Shown here in pieces: positions 8,390-17,056 of a DNA stretch of 64,000 nucleotides. The translations under genes and the position numbers were made by a program. How positions within the stretch are numbered: the stretch's first letter is position 1; every line of letters begins with the position of its first letter. Under the pieces are notes generated by a model that was given only the letters and a program-made list of their open reading frames with translations, did no database searches and had not been told where the DNA came from. The stretch comes from Pantoea agglomerans (GTDB lineage Bacteria > Pseudomonadota > Gammaproteobacteria > Enterobacterales > Enterobacteriaceae): positions 1 through 64,000 of the forward strand of contig NZ_CP090208.1 in NCBI RefSeq assembly GCF_021397715.1, written 5' to 3'.

Positions 8390-8860
8390 ATGGACATAAC
8401 TATGATTGATACCCGGAAACCCTTATATATCGGTCTGCTGCTGACGGCAGCTATGCTAAGCGGTTGTACGGCCGAAACCAGTCTGGAAAGAAATGCTCAC
8501 CATACCGCCTCACAGATAGCTAAACTCCATTTTGACCCCAATACGCGTCCACTCACTGCTGATAATTATCGGATAGCAAAGCAGTTCCTGAGTCAGTTTT
8601 ATGAGCTGGGTAAACAGGATCGTGCCGCTGGCCTGAGCGAAGAGCAGGCACAGCAGCGTGTAAATAGTTTTACGGCGGTCCGGCAAACTCAGCAGGGCGA
8701 TCAGATCGATGAATCTTGTACGAGCCCTTTTAGCGCCGCCGCACAGAAAAGTAACTTCCTTAAGCAATCCTTCAGCGCAGACCGGCCGCAGAAACGGGCT
8801 GAAATAATGTTAGAAAGCGCCACAAAAAGCTACTGGGATGGCTTTAACGGACGTTTATAG
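8390..8860 (+). CDS. Exc2-family-like lipoprotein
   Basis: 156 residues with a lipoprotein signal (YIGLLLTAAMLSGC, cysteine at residue 26). The mature part has ADNYRIAKQFLSQFYELGKQ and DRAAGLSEEQAQQRVNSF, a pattern I associate with the Exc2 family of lipoproteins, named after an entry-exclusion protein of ColE1-type plasmids. The C-terminus (AEIMLESATKSYWDGFNGRL) is helical. The chromosomal function of such proteins is not known to me. No strong ribosome binding site is seen for either Met1 or Met5, so the start is uncertain by four codons. The family assignment is from memory and should be read as likely, not proven. Confidence 0.6.
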   Translation: MDITMIDTRKPLYIGLLLTAAMLSGCTAETSLERNAHHTASQIAKLHFDPNTRPLTADNYRIAKQFLSQFYELGKQDRAAGLSEEQAQQRVNSFTAVRQTQQGDQIDESCTSPFSAAAQKSNFLKQSFSADRPQKRAEIMLESATKSYWDGFNGRL

Positions 8861-9291
8861 TCGCAGCCAATGCGCGCGGTTGAAAAGGCCGCGCCATCAT
8901 GTTTTAGCATCAGCCGCAGTCTGTTTCGATCATCCTGACGAAATCAGAAAGAAGCCTGGTTGAGGGTTTAAATATTCTCTGGCCGGGCTCCGATACTGCC
9001 GCAGGGTCATCATCATAAGGAAGGACTGAGCGGGTATAAGAGGCAGTGCTGCTGCAACTCCGCACCGGCTTAACTCTTCAATGAAGCCAGTATTGAATAC
9101 CGAAGCAGCAAGATTGATTCCAGATCCTTTCTGACACTGGAAATTTTGTTTTGAACGGGCTCAGGCTTTTGGATGGCGCAATATACAGCTCAGCCAGCGA
9201 AAAGGTCGTGACGTTATCGCTGGCTGAGCTGTAATTGCGGGGTCCGTTCAATACGTAAAAGCAGCCCCGCCGGATGCTTCTCGTTGCCGGA
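8861..9291. other. Gene-free stretch before lacY 3' end
   Basis: 431 bp between convergent genes with no supported coding region. It holds a long inverted repeat at 9185-9232. Confidence 0.5.
9185..9232. terminator. Long inverted repeat downstream of lacY
   Basis: ACAGCTCAGCCAGCGA at 9185-9200 and its exact reverse complement at 9217-9232: a 16-bp perfect stem with a 16-base loop, 60 bp past the lacY stop. No T run follows on either strand, so it may be an mRNA-stabilising hairpin or a factor-assisted stop for lacY rather than a simple intrinsic terminator. Confidence 0.55.
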
Positions 9292-10536
9292 TTAATTAGC
9301 TGAAGGACGTAACGCTACCAATACCCCTTTGCCACTTAACGTAAAGACAGAGATAAAGGTAAACAACAGCGCGGTCAGCCCCAGGACCAGGTAAGCGCCG
9401 TGAAAACCCACGCGGTCATACATAAATCCAGCGAACAGCGACATGAAAATCATCGCCAACTGTTTGAAAAAACAGAAGCAGACGAGATAAATAGTGGCTG
9501 AGAACTTCACTTCAAACTGAGTAGTAATATATTTAAAGCAGCCGACGATTAAAAAAGGCACTTCAAACATATGGAGTGATTTAAGCAACACCACTTCTAC
9601 TGCCGTAGTGGCAAATGACGAGCCGATAATACGTACCGACATGATCGTTCCGGCCAGCAGGAGTGCATTTTTACCGCCGATGCGGTTCACTATTAACGGG
9701 GCAAAAAACATGATGCAGGCATTGAGCAGTTCCCCCATCGTGGTGACATAACCAAACACCCTGGTTCCCTGATCGGCGCTGCTAAAAAATGAGGTGAAAA
9801 AGTTGGCAAACTGCTGATCAAATACATCGTAAGTGCAGGAAACACCCACAACGTAAAGTGTTAAGAACCATAATTTCGGTTGTCTGAACAATTGCATCAC
9901 CAGACGCAGGCTGAACTGAGATTGGTTTGCGCCCAGTGAGTCGGCCACCTCTGCTGATGATTGTGCCTGAGGTCTGGAAAGAAACAGTAAAATGGCGAGG
10001 ATCACCGCACATCCGGAACCGAGCCAAAAAATAAACTGGTTATTAATGGTGAACATGATACCGACAATAGACGCGCAGAGCGCCCAGCCTACACAGCCAA
10101 ACAGGCGCGCACGACCAAATTCGAACTGGCTACGCCGACTGACACGCTCAATGTAGGCTTCAATCGCAGGCGCGCCAGCGTTGTAGATAAAACCGAGATA
10201 GATACCGCCGACAATTGAGCCTAACAAAATATGAGTTTGCAGTAGCGGACCAAACACGTAGATAAAGAATGGAGCAAACATCACCAGCATTCCGGTGATA
10301 ATCCATAATAAATGCTTTTTCAGCCCCAGTTTGTCAGACAGTAAACCAAATACTGGCTGGAACAGTAACGAAAAGAAAGAGATTGCGGCGAAGATAATAC
10401 CGGTATCGCTTTTACTGATGTGATTAATATCATGTAACCAGATAGGGAAGAACGGGAAATAGGCTCCCATGATGAAGAAGTAGAAGAAAAAGAACAGCCC
10501 GAATATCCAGAAATTATTATTCTTTAAGTAATACAT
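9292..10536 (-). CDS. lacY: Lactose permease LacY
   Basis: MFS lactose/proton symporter, 414 residues, very close to E. coli LacY along its full length ([10 protein letters not shown]..., [20 protein letters not shown]). The functional residues fall at E. coli positions: Glu126 (APAIEAYIE), Arg144 and Cys148 ([10 protein letters not shown]), Glu269 (TMGELLNA), Arg302 (SVRIIG), and Lys319, His322 and Glu325 ([11 protein letters not shown]). Ribosome binding site AAAGGATG. It is an orphan: no lacZ, lacA or lacI is present, although a lac-type control region lies 530-620 bp upstream. High similarity in an otherwise Erwiniaceae context suggests acquisition from a coliform. Confidence 0.95.
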   Translation of the reverse strand: MYYLKNNNFWIFGLFFFFYFFIMGAYFPFFPIWLHDINHISKSDTGIIFAAISFFSLLFQPVFGLLSDKLGLKKHLLWIITGMLVMFAPFFIYVFGPLLQTHILLGSIVGGIYLGFIYNAGAPAIEAYIERVSRRSQFEFGRARLFGCVGWALCASIVGIMFTINNQFIFWLGSGCAVILAILLFLSRPQAQSSAEVADSLGANQSQFSLRLVMQLFRQPKLWFLTLYVVGVSCTYDVFDQQFANFFTSFFSSADQGTRVFGYVTTMGELLNACIMFFAPLIVNRIGGKNALLLAGTIMSVRIIGSSFATTAVEVVLLKSLHMFEVPFLIVGCFKYITTQFEVKFSATIYLVCFCFFKQLAMIFMSLFAGFMYDRVGFHGAYLVLGLTALLFTFISVFTLSGKGVLVALRPSAN

Positions 10537-10716
10537 GATTACATCCTTTTTTAATAACTAAAGCGTCCGGGAAATCTGCCAGCCTTGAGACCCTGGTATA
10601 AGACGGCTGATGAGGCATCCTGTTGCATGTCGGACCGGGCCTGCCCCGTGCCGAGGATGGGTTAAACGCAAAACAGGCTGTTGTGCCGGAACCGTTGGCA
10701 AAGTAACCTTCAGTAC

Positions 10717-10731
10717 TGTGAGCGAGTAACA
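10717..10731. promoter_or_regulatory. lac operator O2-like site
   Basis: TGTGAGCGAGTAACA is identical over 15 bases to the core of E. coli lac operator O2 (which in E. coli lies inside lacZ). It is centred about 353 bp from the O1-like site, close to the roughly 400-bp O1-O2 spacing in E. coli. Here it is not inside a recognisable lacZ. Confidence 0.65.
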
Positions 10732-10734
10732 TTT

Positions 10735-10770
10735 TTAAGCCATTACCTGTGTGAGTTGTGAGCGCTTCAT
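10735..10770 (-). CDS. Possible 11-codon leader peptide upstream of lacY
   Basis: An excellent AGGAGGATCACG ribosome binding site precedes ATG at 10770 and a frame MKRSQLTQVMA ending in TAA. It overlaps a third lac-operator-like half-site (TTGTGAGCG at 10756-10764). It may be a remnant of a gene start created by deletion of lacZ, or a chance match. Confidence 0.25.
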   Translation of the reverse strand: MKRSQLTQVMA

Positions 10771-11068
10771 CGTGATCCTCCTGCCAGACTCACCTTCTGT
10801 TGAGCCTGAAAACAGCCTGCTCGTGCTTGTAGCAGAGAGGTAATGGCATGCTGCCAGCACGCTTCAGAACACCAAAGCCGCTGTGATAGTGGAGATTTTT
10901 AACTCGCTTCCACCCTGTTCTGCCTGTAATGCCAGGAGATTGCTGAGATTACAGGTAAGAGACACGACGAGCCTCTGCTCAGGCTAAATACGCTGTTGCA
11001 TGATGCTTTGTGCGTCGGCAACCGTGCTGCATTAAGGTAGCGTCCTCCATGATCACTGCCTTTTTCTG

Positions 11069-11085
11069 ATTGTGATGCGCTCACA
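11069..11085. promoter_or_regulatory. lac operator O1-like site
   Basis: Reading towards lacY: TGTGAGCGCATCACAAT, which matches 15 of 17 bases of E. coli lac O1 (TGTGAGCGGATAACAAT). It lies just downstream of the lac-type promoter, the correct place for repression by a LacI protein. No lacI is present in the window. Confidence 0.75.
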
Positions 11086-11096
11086 TTTCTGGGGGT

Positions 11097-11126
11097 ACAA
11101 TAGAGTTTGGCTGTTATTGAAGTAAA
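11097..11126 (-). promoter_or_regulatory. lac-type promoter
   Basis: On the minus strand, -35 TTTACT (plus 11121-11126) and -10 TATTGT (plus 11097-11102), separated by 18 bp as in E. coli lacP. The 17-bp spacing from the CRP site to the -35 is also identical to E. coli. It would drive transcription towards lacY across about 530 bp without an intact gene. Confidence 0.7.
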
Positions 11127-11143
11127 GCGTGCTCTGGGTATTA

Positions 11144-11159
11144 GGTGACGAGGGTCACA
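11144..11159. promoter_or_regulatory. CRP site of the lac-type promoter
   Basis: Minus strand TGTGACCCTCGTCACC fits TGTGA-N6-TCACA with one mismatch and sits at the same distance from the -35 as the lac CRP site of E. coli. Confidence 0.7.
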
Positions 11160-11221
11160 GTTTAAGCCGGTTTTATACCGACATTGTTCACTGATCAGCA
11201 GAGAGCCGGGCCCGCATCTGC

Positions 11222-11249
11222 TCATTGGTCATTGGTCATTGGTCATTGG
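11222..11249. repeat. Tandem heptanucleotide repeat (TCATTGG)x4
   Basis: Four exact tandem copies of TCATTGG followed by a partial copy, lying about 60 bp upstream of the lac-type CRP site. This is a short repeat prone to slipped-strand length change. Confidence 0.85.
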
Positions 11250-11700
11250 TCATGATCTTATTCCGCAGCACCACCTGGCCCACAACCTCATAACTTCTTG
11301 CGTGGATCATCACCGCCCTACTCGTCGGCTATACATTGTTAGCGCCTATCGAGGCGTTATCCTGTTGCCGGTTAATCCTCTCTCTTTGTCGTCACCAGAA
11401 TCGGATTTTGCGGAAGTTTCACGCAGCGTTGATCGCTGGCGGTTTTCTGGTTCATTGAATAACGGCCTGCGCCAACACAGGCAGCGTGTCCGCGGCTGGC
11501 TGAAACGCCATTGCGGCAGATGTTGCCTGGCTAATCCGGAATGCGGCAGGACCACGTTGTGCGCTGGGATTACGCACTGCGTAGCCTGATTTCTGCGTGT
11601 GGTCTGGCGCGCTGAATGCTGGGATATGATTCTGCACTTCTCCTCAAGCCCTTCCCTTATGCATCGCAAGCGATAACGGAAAAGTTCCCGATTATAGTTG

Positions 11701-11719
11701 TAAAATGATAATCATTATC
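11701..11719. promoter_or_regulatory. Fur box upstream of fepA
   Basis: TAAAATGATAATCATTATC matches 17 of 19 bases of the Fur consensus, with further ATTATTAT extension on the right that could hold an overlapping second site. It lies about 55 bp before the fepA start, in the promoter position. Confidence 0.9.
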
Positions 11720-11771
11720 ATTATTATACGCATTTGCTTACATACCTTAACGATTCAGGGAGATTTTCTAA

Positions 11772-13955
11772 GTGAATGTAACTATGCATGTCCGGAAGCG
11801 CCCCGTTGCGCTGCTGCTGGCGGGAATATTAAGTTCTTCCGCCTCTGCCGCGAACGACGCTGAGACAGAAATGCTGGCCGACGACCAGACTATGCTGGTC
11901 ACTGCTGAACAGGAGTTAAAGCAACAGCCTGGCGTCTCGGTGATTACCGCGCAGGATATTGAAAAGAACCCGCCGGTTAATGACCTGTCCGACATCATCC
12001 GCAAAATGCCGGGTGTTAACCTCACCGGCAACAGCGCCAACGGCGTCCGCGGCAATAACCGCCAGATCGACATTCGCGGCATGGGACCGGAAAATACCCT
12101 GATTCTGATTGATGGTGTACCGACGACCTCAAGAAACTCAGTGCGTTACAGCTGGCGTGGCGAGCGGGATTCGCGCGGTGACTCTAACTGGGTACCGGCG
12201 GAAATGGTTGAGCGCATCGAAGTGATCCGTGGGCCGGCGGCTGCCCGTTATGGCTCTGGCGCTGCCGGTGGCGTGGTCAATATTATCACAAAGCGCCCGA
12301 CGGATGACTGGCATGGCTCGCTGTCGCTGTTCACCAATCAGCCGGAAGATGACAAAGAAGGCGCTACCCGCCGCGCCAACTTTAATCTCAGCGGTCCGCT
12401 GGCCGGTGACGCGCTTACCATGCGGTTCTACGGCAACATCAATAAAACCGACAGTGATGCTTTTGATATCAACCAGTCGCAGAATGGTTCTGCCGCCGCC
12501 GGACGCGAAGGCGTGCGCAATAAAGATATTAATGGCGTACTCTCCTGGAAATTAACGCCGTTGCAGGTGATTGATTTCAGTTACGGTTACAGCCGTCAGG
12601 GCAATATATATGCTGGCGATACCCAATACAGCAACGGTGCGGGCAATGCTCTGATTGAATCGCTGGATGGTTCAGAAACTAACCGTCTTTATCGTCAGAC
12701 CTATGGCATTGCCCACAACGGGATCTGGGATTGGGGCCAGTCGAAACTGACCTTCAATTATGAAAAAACCAACAATACCCGCCTCAACGAAGGAACCGCA
12801 GGCAGCGGTGAGGGACGAATTAACAGCACGACGTTCTCCACCAGCCGCTTCGAGAGTTACCGCGCCGGTGGCGAAGTCAGTTTCCCGCTGGAGATAGTGC
12901 GGGAACAGACGGTGACGCTGGGTGCTGAGTGGAATCGCGACGAGTTAAACGATCCCAACTCAATGAATGGCACCAGCGCACCCGGCGTCTCTATTGGTGG
13001 GATCAATGGCGATGCAGGTAGCCGCAACAGTAAAAACAGCGCGACTCTGAGTTCGCTTTATTTCGAGGATAATATTGCCGCCACCGACAGCACGGAGCTG
13101 ATCCCGGGTCTGCGTTTTGATTATCACGATACCTTTGGCGCGAACTGGAGTCCGTCGCTCAATATTTCCCAGGGACTGGGCGAGAACTTCAAACTCAAGG
13201 CCGGTATTGCCCGTGCGTTTAAAGCCCCTAACCTCTATCAGTCAACGGAAGGCTATTTACTGGCGACCCGCGGCAACGGTTGCCCGATCGGTATCGGCGG
13301 GAGTTGTTATTTGCTGGGCAACGAGAACCTTGATCCTGAAGTCAGCGTAAATAAAGAGCTGGGCATTGAGTTTAGTCAGGATGGCTATATTGCCGGGATC
13401 ACCTGGTTCCGTAACGATTATAAGAACAAAATCGTGGCGGGCACCGAGCGGATTGGTTTTGCCTCCAACGGCAATAATATCCTGCAGTGGAGCAACGGCG
13501 GTAAGGCAGTGGTAGAAGGTCTGGAAGGGAATATGACGATTCCGTTAGTGCGCGATGCGCTGGAATGGCGGACCAACGCGACCTATATGATTGAGTCGAA
13601 GGATAAAGAGACCGGAAATCCGCTGTCGATCATCCCGGAATACACCATCAACACGATGCTCGACTGGCAGGTGACAGAGGATTTTTCCACCAGCCTGAAC
13701 TGGACGATGTATGGCCGTCAGAAACCGCGTGAAAATGCAGAATCGCGTACCGAAGCCAGTTCACTGTCGACGCGTGAAGTCGGAGCCTATTCAGTATTTG
13801 GGCTGAATCTTAACTACGACGTCACCAAAAATCTGCGTGCTAATGCCGGTATCAATAACCTGCTCGATAAGCGTATTTACCGTGAAGCCGAAGGTGCATC
13901 CACCTACAACGAGCCGGGCCGTGCCTATTACGCCGGTCTGACTCTCTCTTTCTGA
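11772..13955 (+). CDS. fepA: Ferric enterobactin outer-membrane receptor FepA
   Basis: TonB-dependent receptor, 727 residues, importing ferric enterobactin or related catecholates. GTG start at 11772 follows GGGAGA; Met5 is an alternative. Signal peptide to about residue 26 (SSSASA), TonB-box-like TMLVTA near 40-45, plug domain with NDLSDIIRKMPGVNLTGNS, RGNNRQIDIRGMGPENTL and VRYSWRGERD, and barrel ending YNEPGRAYYAGLTLSF. These segments are nearly identical to E. coli FepA. The extracellular loop cysteine pair (NGCPIG, GSCYLLGNENLDPE) is conserved. The gene is monocistronic with its own terminator; no fes or ent genes are adjacent. Confidence 0.94.
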   Translation: MNVTMHVRKRPVALLLAGILSSSASAANDAETEMLADDQTMLVTAEQELKQQPGVSVITAQDIEKNPPVNDLSDIIRKMPGVNLTGNSANGVRGNNRQIDIRGMGPENTLILIDGVPTTSRNSVRYSWRGERDSRGDSNWVPAEMVERIEVIRGPAAARYGSGAAGGVVNIITKRPTDDWHGSLSLFTNQPEDDKEGATRRANFNLSGPLAGDALTMRFYGNINKTDSDAFDINQSQNGSAAAGREGVRNKDINGVLSWKLTPLQVIDFSYGYSRQGNIYAGDTQYSNGAGNALIESLDGSETNRLYRQTYGIAHNGIWDWGQSKLTFNYEKTNNTRLNEGTAGSGEGRINSTTFSTSRFESYRAGGEVSFPLEIVREQTVTLGAEWNRDELNDPNSMNGTSAPGVSIGGINGDAGSRNSKNSATLSSLYFEDNIAATDSTELIPGLRFDYHDTFGANWSPSLNISQGLGENFKLKAGIARAFKAPNLYQSTEGYLLATRGNGCPIGIGGSCYLLGNENLDPEVSVNKELGIEFSQDGYIAGITWFRNDYKNKIVAGTERIGFASNGNNILQWSNGGKAVVEGLEGNMTIPLVRDALEWRTNATYMIESKDKETGNPLSIIPEYTINTMLDWQVTEDFSTSLNWTMYGRQKPRENAESRTEASSLSTREVGAYSVFGLNLNYDVTKNLRANAGINNLLDKRIYREAEGASTYNEPGRAYYAGLTLSF

Positions 13956-13970
13956 TCCTGATTGCGACAG

Positions 13971-13996
13971 GCGCTTCCATTCGGAAGCGCTTTTTC
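13971..13996 (+). terminator. Intrinsic terminator of fepA
   Basis: GCGCTTCC-ATTC-GGAAGCGC followed by TTTTTC, 15 bp after the fepA stop. Confidence 0.9.
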
Positions 13997-14203
13997 TTGC
14001 CGTAGGTCTGACTCTCTTTCCTGATTGTCTCTTCTTCAGTCTGTTCTCACCGATATCTATTAATGCACTAGCGTGACGTTGTCACCTAATTTGATACTGG
14101 AGCTGCTATGACGCGGAAATAATCTTATTGATTAAACCCGGAAAGGAAGCGCTGAAACCGCGTCGATCTGTGGAACTGAAAGGTATGAATAGAGGCAAAG
14201 ACA

Positions 14204-14224
14204 GCCTGGCTCAGTGAGCCAGGC
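14204..14224 (-). terminator. Hairpin downstream of betT
   Basis: GCCTGGCTCA-G-TGAGCCAGGC, a 10-bp perfect stem just past the betT stop on the minus strand, followed by the weak U-tract TGTCTTTG. Confidence 0.65.
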
Positions 14225-14231
14225 CCGGTGA

Positions 14232-16223
14232 TTAACGTACCAGATGCAGGAAATGCAGGTGTTTTTCGTACTGATCAAGAATATCGTTGATAATCTGCTC
14301 CTGCGTCCAGCTCATCACATCGTAATCCTGCCCGCCCTCTTTCAGGTAGACCTCTGCACGGTAGTAGCGATGCTCTTCTTTTTTCTCATCGCCTAATCCG
14401 GCCAGGGCAAAGGTAGGCTGAATATAGGAACGAAGCCGCACTTCATAAACAAAGTTGAGTTCATTTCCCAGATCCACTTCAAAATGCACCCGATCGTCTG
14501 CACTGTCATTAATGTGAGAAACGGTACTTTGCTTCAGCAGTTCGCCGCTGACCATATGCATGGCAGGCTGAATCACTTCATTCATAAAGCGTTTCACGTT
14601 TGAACGCTTGGGGAAATAAGCAATATTCCGCAACCGGCGTTGCCACGAAATCGGGTTTCGTGAAGCTGGCGAGGCGATGGTGGTGATCTGCTTACTCTCG
14701 CGTTTGTAATAATCAATGCGCAGCGCTTTGAACAGCCCGTATATCGACGTCAGAAGTATAATGGCAAAGGGCAACGCACTGGCGATGGTCACCGTTTGCA
14801 GCGCTTTCATGCCGCCTGCCAGTAACAGCACGATGGCAACAACCCCCATCATTGATGCCCAGAAAATACGCTGCCAGACCGGCGTGTTATCGGTGCCTCC
14901 TGACGCTAAGGTATCAACCACCATCGCGCCGGAATCAGCGGACGTCACGAAAAAGACGACTACCATGGCCATAGCAATAAACGACAGTACCGAGCTGAAG
15001 GGGAAATGCTCAAGGAAGTTAAATAACGCGAGGGTCTGATCGGACTGTACGGTCTCTGCCAGATCGCGTGCTCCTTTACTCACGATCAGCCAGATCGCGC
15101 TGTTACCGAAAAATGTCATCCACAGCAAGGTGAAACCGGCTGGCACAAACAGTACGCCGGTTACGAACTCACGAATGGTGCGTCCACGCGAAACGCGGGC
15201 AATAAACATCCCGACGAAGGGCGACCAGGCCAGCCACCAGCCCCAGTAAAACAGGGTCCAGCCTCCCAGCCATTTGCTGGATTTGGGCTCATAGGCATAC
15301 AGGTTAAAGGTCTTGTTCACTATTTCTGAAAGGTATCCGCCGGTATTCTCAACAAACGATTTCAGCAGCAGAACCGTTGGCCCCATCGCACCCACCAGAA
15401 CCAGCAACAGCACCGCCAGCGTCAGGTTGATTTCTGAAAGTATGCGGATCCCTTTATCCAGTCCCGACACCACCGACAAGGTGGCGAGGCCGGTAATAAC
15501 CACAATCAGTATGACCTGGATGGTTTGGTTAACCGGAACCCCGAAGAGGTGGTTGAGCCCGGCATTAACCTGCAAAACACCATAACCCAGCGAGGTTGCT
15601 ACACCGAGCACGGTACCGATAACGGCAAAAACATCGACGGCATGCCCTATCGGCCCATAAATTTTTTCGCCAATAATCGGATAGAGTGCCGATCGCAGCG
15701 TCAGCGGCAGGCCGTGACGATAACTGAAGAAGGCCAGTATCAATGCCACGATGGCATAGATTGACCAGGCATGCAGTCCCCAGTGAAAGAACGTGATGCG
15801 GAGTGCCTCCTTGGCGGCCTCAACGCTCTCCGGCGTGCCTGACGGCGGCGCCATGTAATGCATCACCGGCTCGGCTACGCCAAAAAACATCAGTCCTATG
15901 CCCATGCCGGCTGAAAACAGCATGGCAAACCACGATAGGTAGCTGAAATCGGGTTCAGAGTGATCGGGACCTAGTTTGATGTCACCAAACCGGGACATGC
16001 CCAGATAGGCGACGCTCATGAGTATCAGGGCAACAGTCAGAATGTAAAACCAGCTGGCATTGGCGAAGATGCCGCTTTGCAGCGCGCTGAGCTGCTTGTC
16101 GGCTTGTTCAGGGAAAATGGCAGCAAAAGCAACGATGATAAAGATCAATATGGCGGAGCTGTAAAACACCGGCGGATTGATTTTACTTCGCTGAGTGTGC
16201 TCTGTTATTTTTGATTGAGACAT
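14232..16223 (-). CDS. betT: BCCT-family high-affinity choline/betaine transporter (BetT-like)
   Basis: Inner-membrane transporter, 663 residues. The start at 16223 follows GAGAGGTTAT; an ATG seven codons earlier lacks a site. Twelve membrane helices are followed by a soluble C-terminal domain of about 150 residues, as in osmotically sensed BetT. Family marks: the glycine-rich segment FSAGMGIGLMFFGVAEP and the tryptophan-rich segment WTLFYWGWWLAWSPFVGMF followed by ARVSRGRTIREF. The C-terminus INDILDQYEKHLHFLHL matches E. coli BetT. The betIBA genes that usually adjoin betT are not here, so the substrate could also be betaine or carnitine. Confidence 0.85.
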   Translation of the reverse strand: MSQSKITEHTQRSKINPPVFYSSAILIFIIVAFAAIFPEQADKQLSALQSGIFANASWFYILTVALILMSVAYLGMSRFGDIKLGPDHSEPDFSYLSWFAMLFSAGMGIGLMFFGVAEPVMHYMAPPSGTPESVEAAKEALRITFFHWGLHAWSIYAIVALILAFFSYRHGLPLTLRSALYPIIGEKIYGPIGHAVDVFAVIGTVLGVATSLGYGVLQVNAGLNHLFGVPVNQTIQVILIVVITGLATLSVVSGLDKGIRILSEINLTLAVLLLVLVGAMGPTVLLLKSFVENTGGYLSEIVNKTFNLYAYEPKSSKWLGGWTLFYWGWWLAWSPFVGMFIARVSRGRTIREFVTGVLFVPAGFTLLWMTFFGNSAIWLIVSKGARDLAETVQSDQTLALFNFLEHFPFSSVLSFIAMAMVVVFFVTSADSGAMVVDTLASGGTDNTPVWQRIFWASMMGVVAIVLLLAGGMKALQTVTIASALPFAIILLTSIYGLFKALRIDYYKRESKQITTIASPASRNPISWQRRLRNIAYFPKRSNVKRFMNEVIQPAMHMVSGELLKQSTVSHINDSADDRVHFEVDLGNELNFVYEVRLRSYIQPTFALAGLGDEKKEEHRYYRAEVYLKEGGQDYDVMSWTQEQIINDILDQYEKHLHFLHLVR

Positions 16224-16576
16224 ATAACCTCTCTGCTGGTGCATTTCTGAATGTAACAGCCATTATGGCAGAGCATATTATAATTTCAGGGAAGGATCGG
16301 ATTTTTATAGTTTTTTTTCCCCCTACCGACTATTCCCGACAGGAGGCGTTACCGTCACTGCGGGTCGATGCGCGGGTTAACGGCGGCTGAAAAGACCCAC
16401 CTTCACGACCGCGGGCAGATGATGACAAAAGTTCCTGCTGACCCTTCACGCAGAGGAATGGCTGCAGCATTCACCGGCTTGCTTCAGGTATCGTTCATTG
16501 CGTATCAACAACAGTGGCCGATGCTTCATAGATTATCAGTCTATATCTTCATCATGCAGAGGAGTTCGGCAAAATA
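16224..16576. other. Divergent intergenic region betT/osmC-like
   Basis: 353 bp between divergent genes. Mostly featureless; a T-rich run lies at 16305-16320. No operator or small gene could be supported. Confidence 0.4.
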
Positions 16577-17056
16577 ATGGAACACAGTTATAGATCACAT
16601 ATCGCGTGGACAGGTAACAGAGGCACGGGCACATCAGGCTATCACTCCTATGCGCGGACATGGGATATCGCCATAACCGGCAAGGAAATCGTTCATTGCT
16701 CTAATGACCCATTGCTGGGCGGCGATCCGGGTAAAATGAACCCTGAAGATCTCCTGTTATCCTCGCTTTCAGCCTGCCATATGCTTTGGTATCTGCATCT
16801 CGCCTCCGATGCGGGCATCACCGTCGTGGATTATGAAGATTCACCGGTAGCCACAGGTGAAGTTTTAAAAGGGGGAGCAGGCCGCTTTATTTCAGCCATA
16901 CTCAGGCCAAAAATTACGGTCCTGGCGGGGACAAATATCGATGCGGCAACGGCTATTCACCATGAAATTCATAAAGTCTGTTTTATTGCCAGATCGGTGA
17001 ATTTTCCTGTTTTCTACCAGCCTGAATTTATCATCACTCCTTTGCCCTCTCCTTAA
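16577..17056 (+). CDS. OsmC/Ohr-family peroxidase-like protein
   Basis: 159 residues with the layout of OsmC-type thiol peroxidases that reduce organic hydroperoxides in the cytoplasm. The two redox cysteines are present: Cys67 in LSSLSACHML and Cys135 in HKVCFIARSVNFPV. The motif NPEDLLLSSLSACH is characteristic. It is closer to the general YhfA/OsmC-like group than to OsmC or Ohr themselves, so no symbol is given. It is divergent from betT, an osmoprotectant transporter, which hints at shared stress control but shows no operator. Confidence 0.85.
   Translation: MEHSYRSHIAWTGNRGTGTSGYHSYARTWDIAITGKEIVHCSNDPLLGGDPGKMNPEDLLLSSLSACHMLWYLHLASDAGITVVDYEDSPVATGEVLKGGAGRFISAILRPKITVLAGTNIDAATAIHHEIHKVCFIARSVNFPVFYQPEFIITPLPSP

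Larger units (their letters stand above)
10537..11771. other. lacY-fepA intergenic region (vestigial lac control region)
   Basis: 1.2 kb with no intact gene. It carries the lac-type CRP site, promoter and operators, a heptanucleotide tandem repeat, and the fepA Fur box. I looked for lacZ and lacI fragments in all frames by eye and found none I could defend. Confidence 0.6.

Noticed and set aside
10537-11060. Remnants of lacZ between the O1-like operator and lacY
   Set aside because: Apart from the O2-like 15-mer, no frame gives a recognisable beta-galactosidase segment, so I do not call a pseudogene.
11240-11700. A decayed lacI upstream of the lac-type promoter
   Set aside because: Open frames on both strands here show no helix-turn-helix or LacI core motifs.
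16368-16577. A 69-codon frame ending at the OsmC-like start
   Set aside because: No ribosome binding site and no similarity; it overlaps the expected promoter of the OsmC-like gene.
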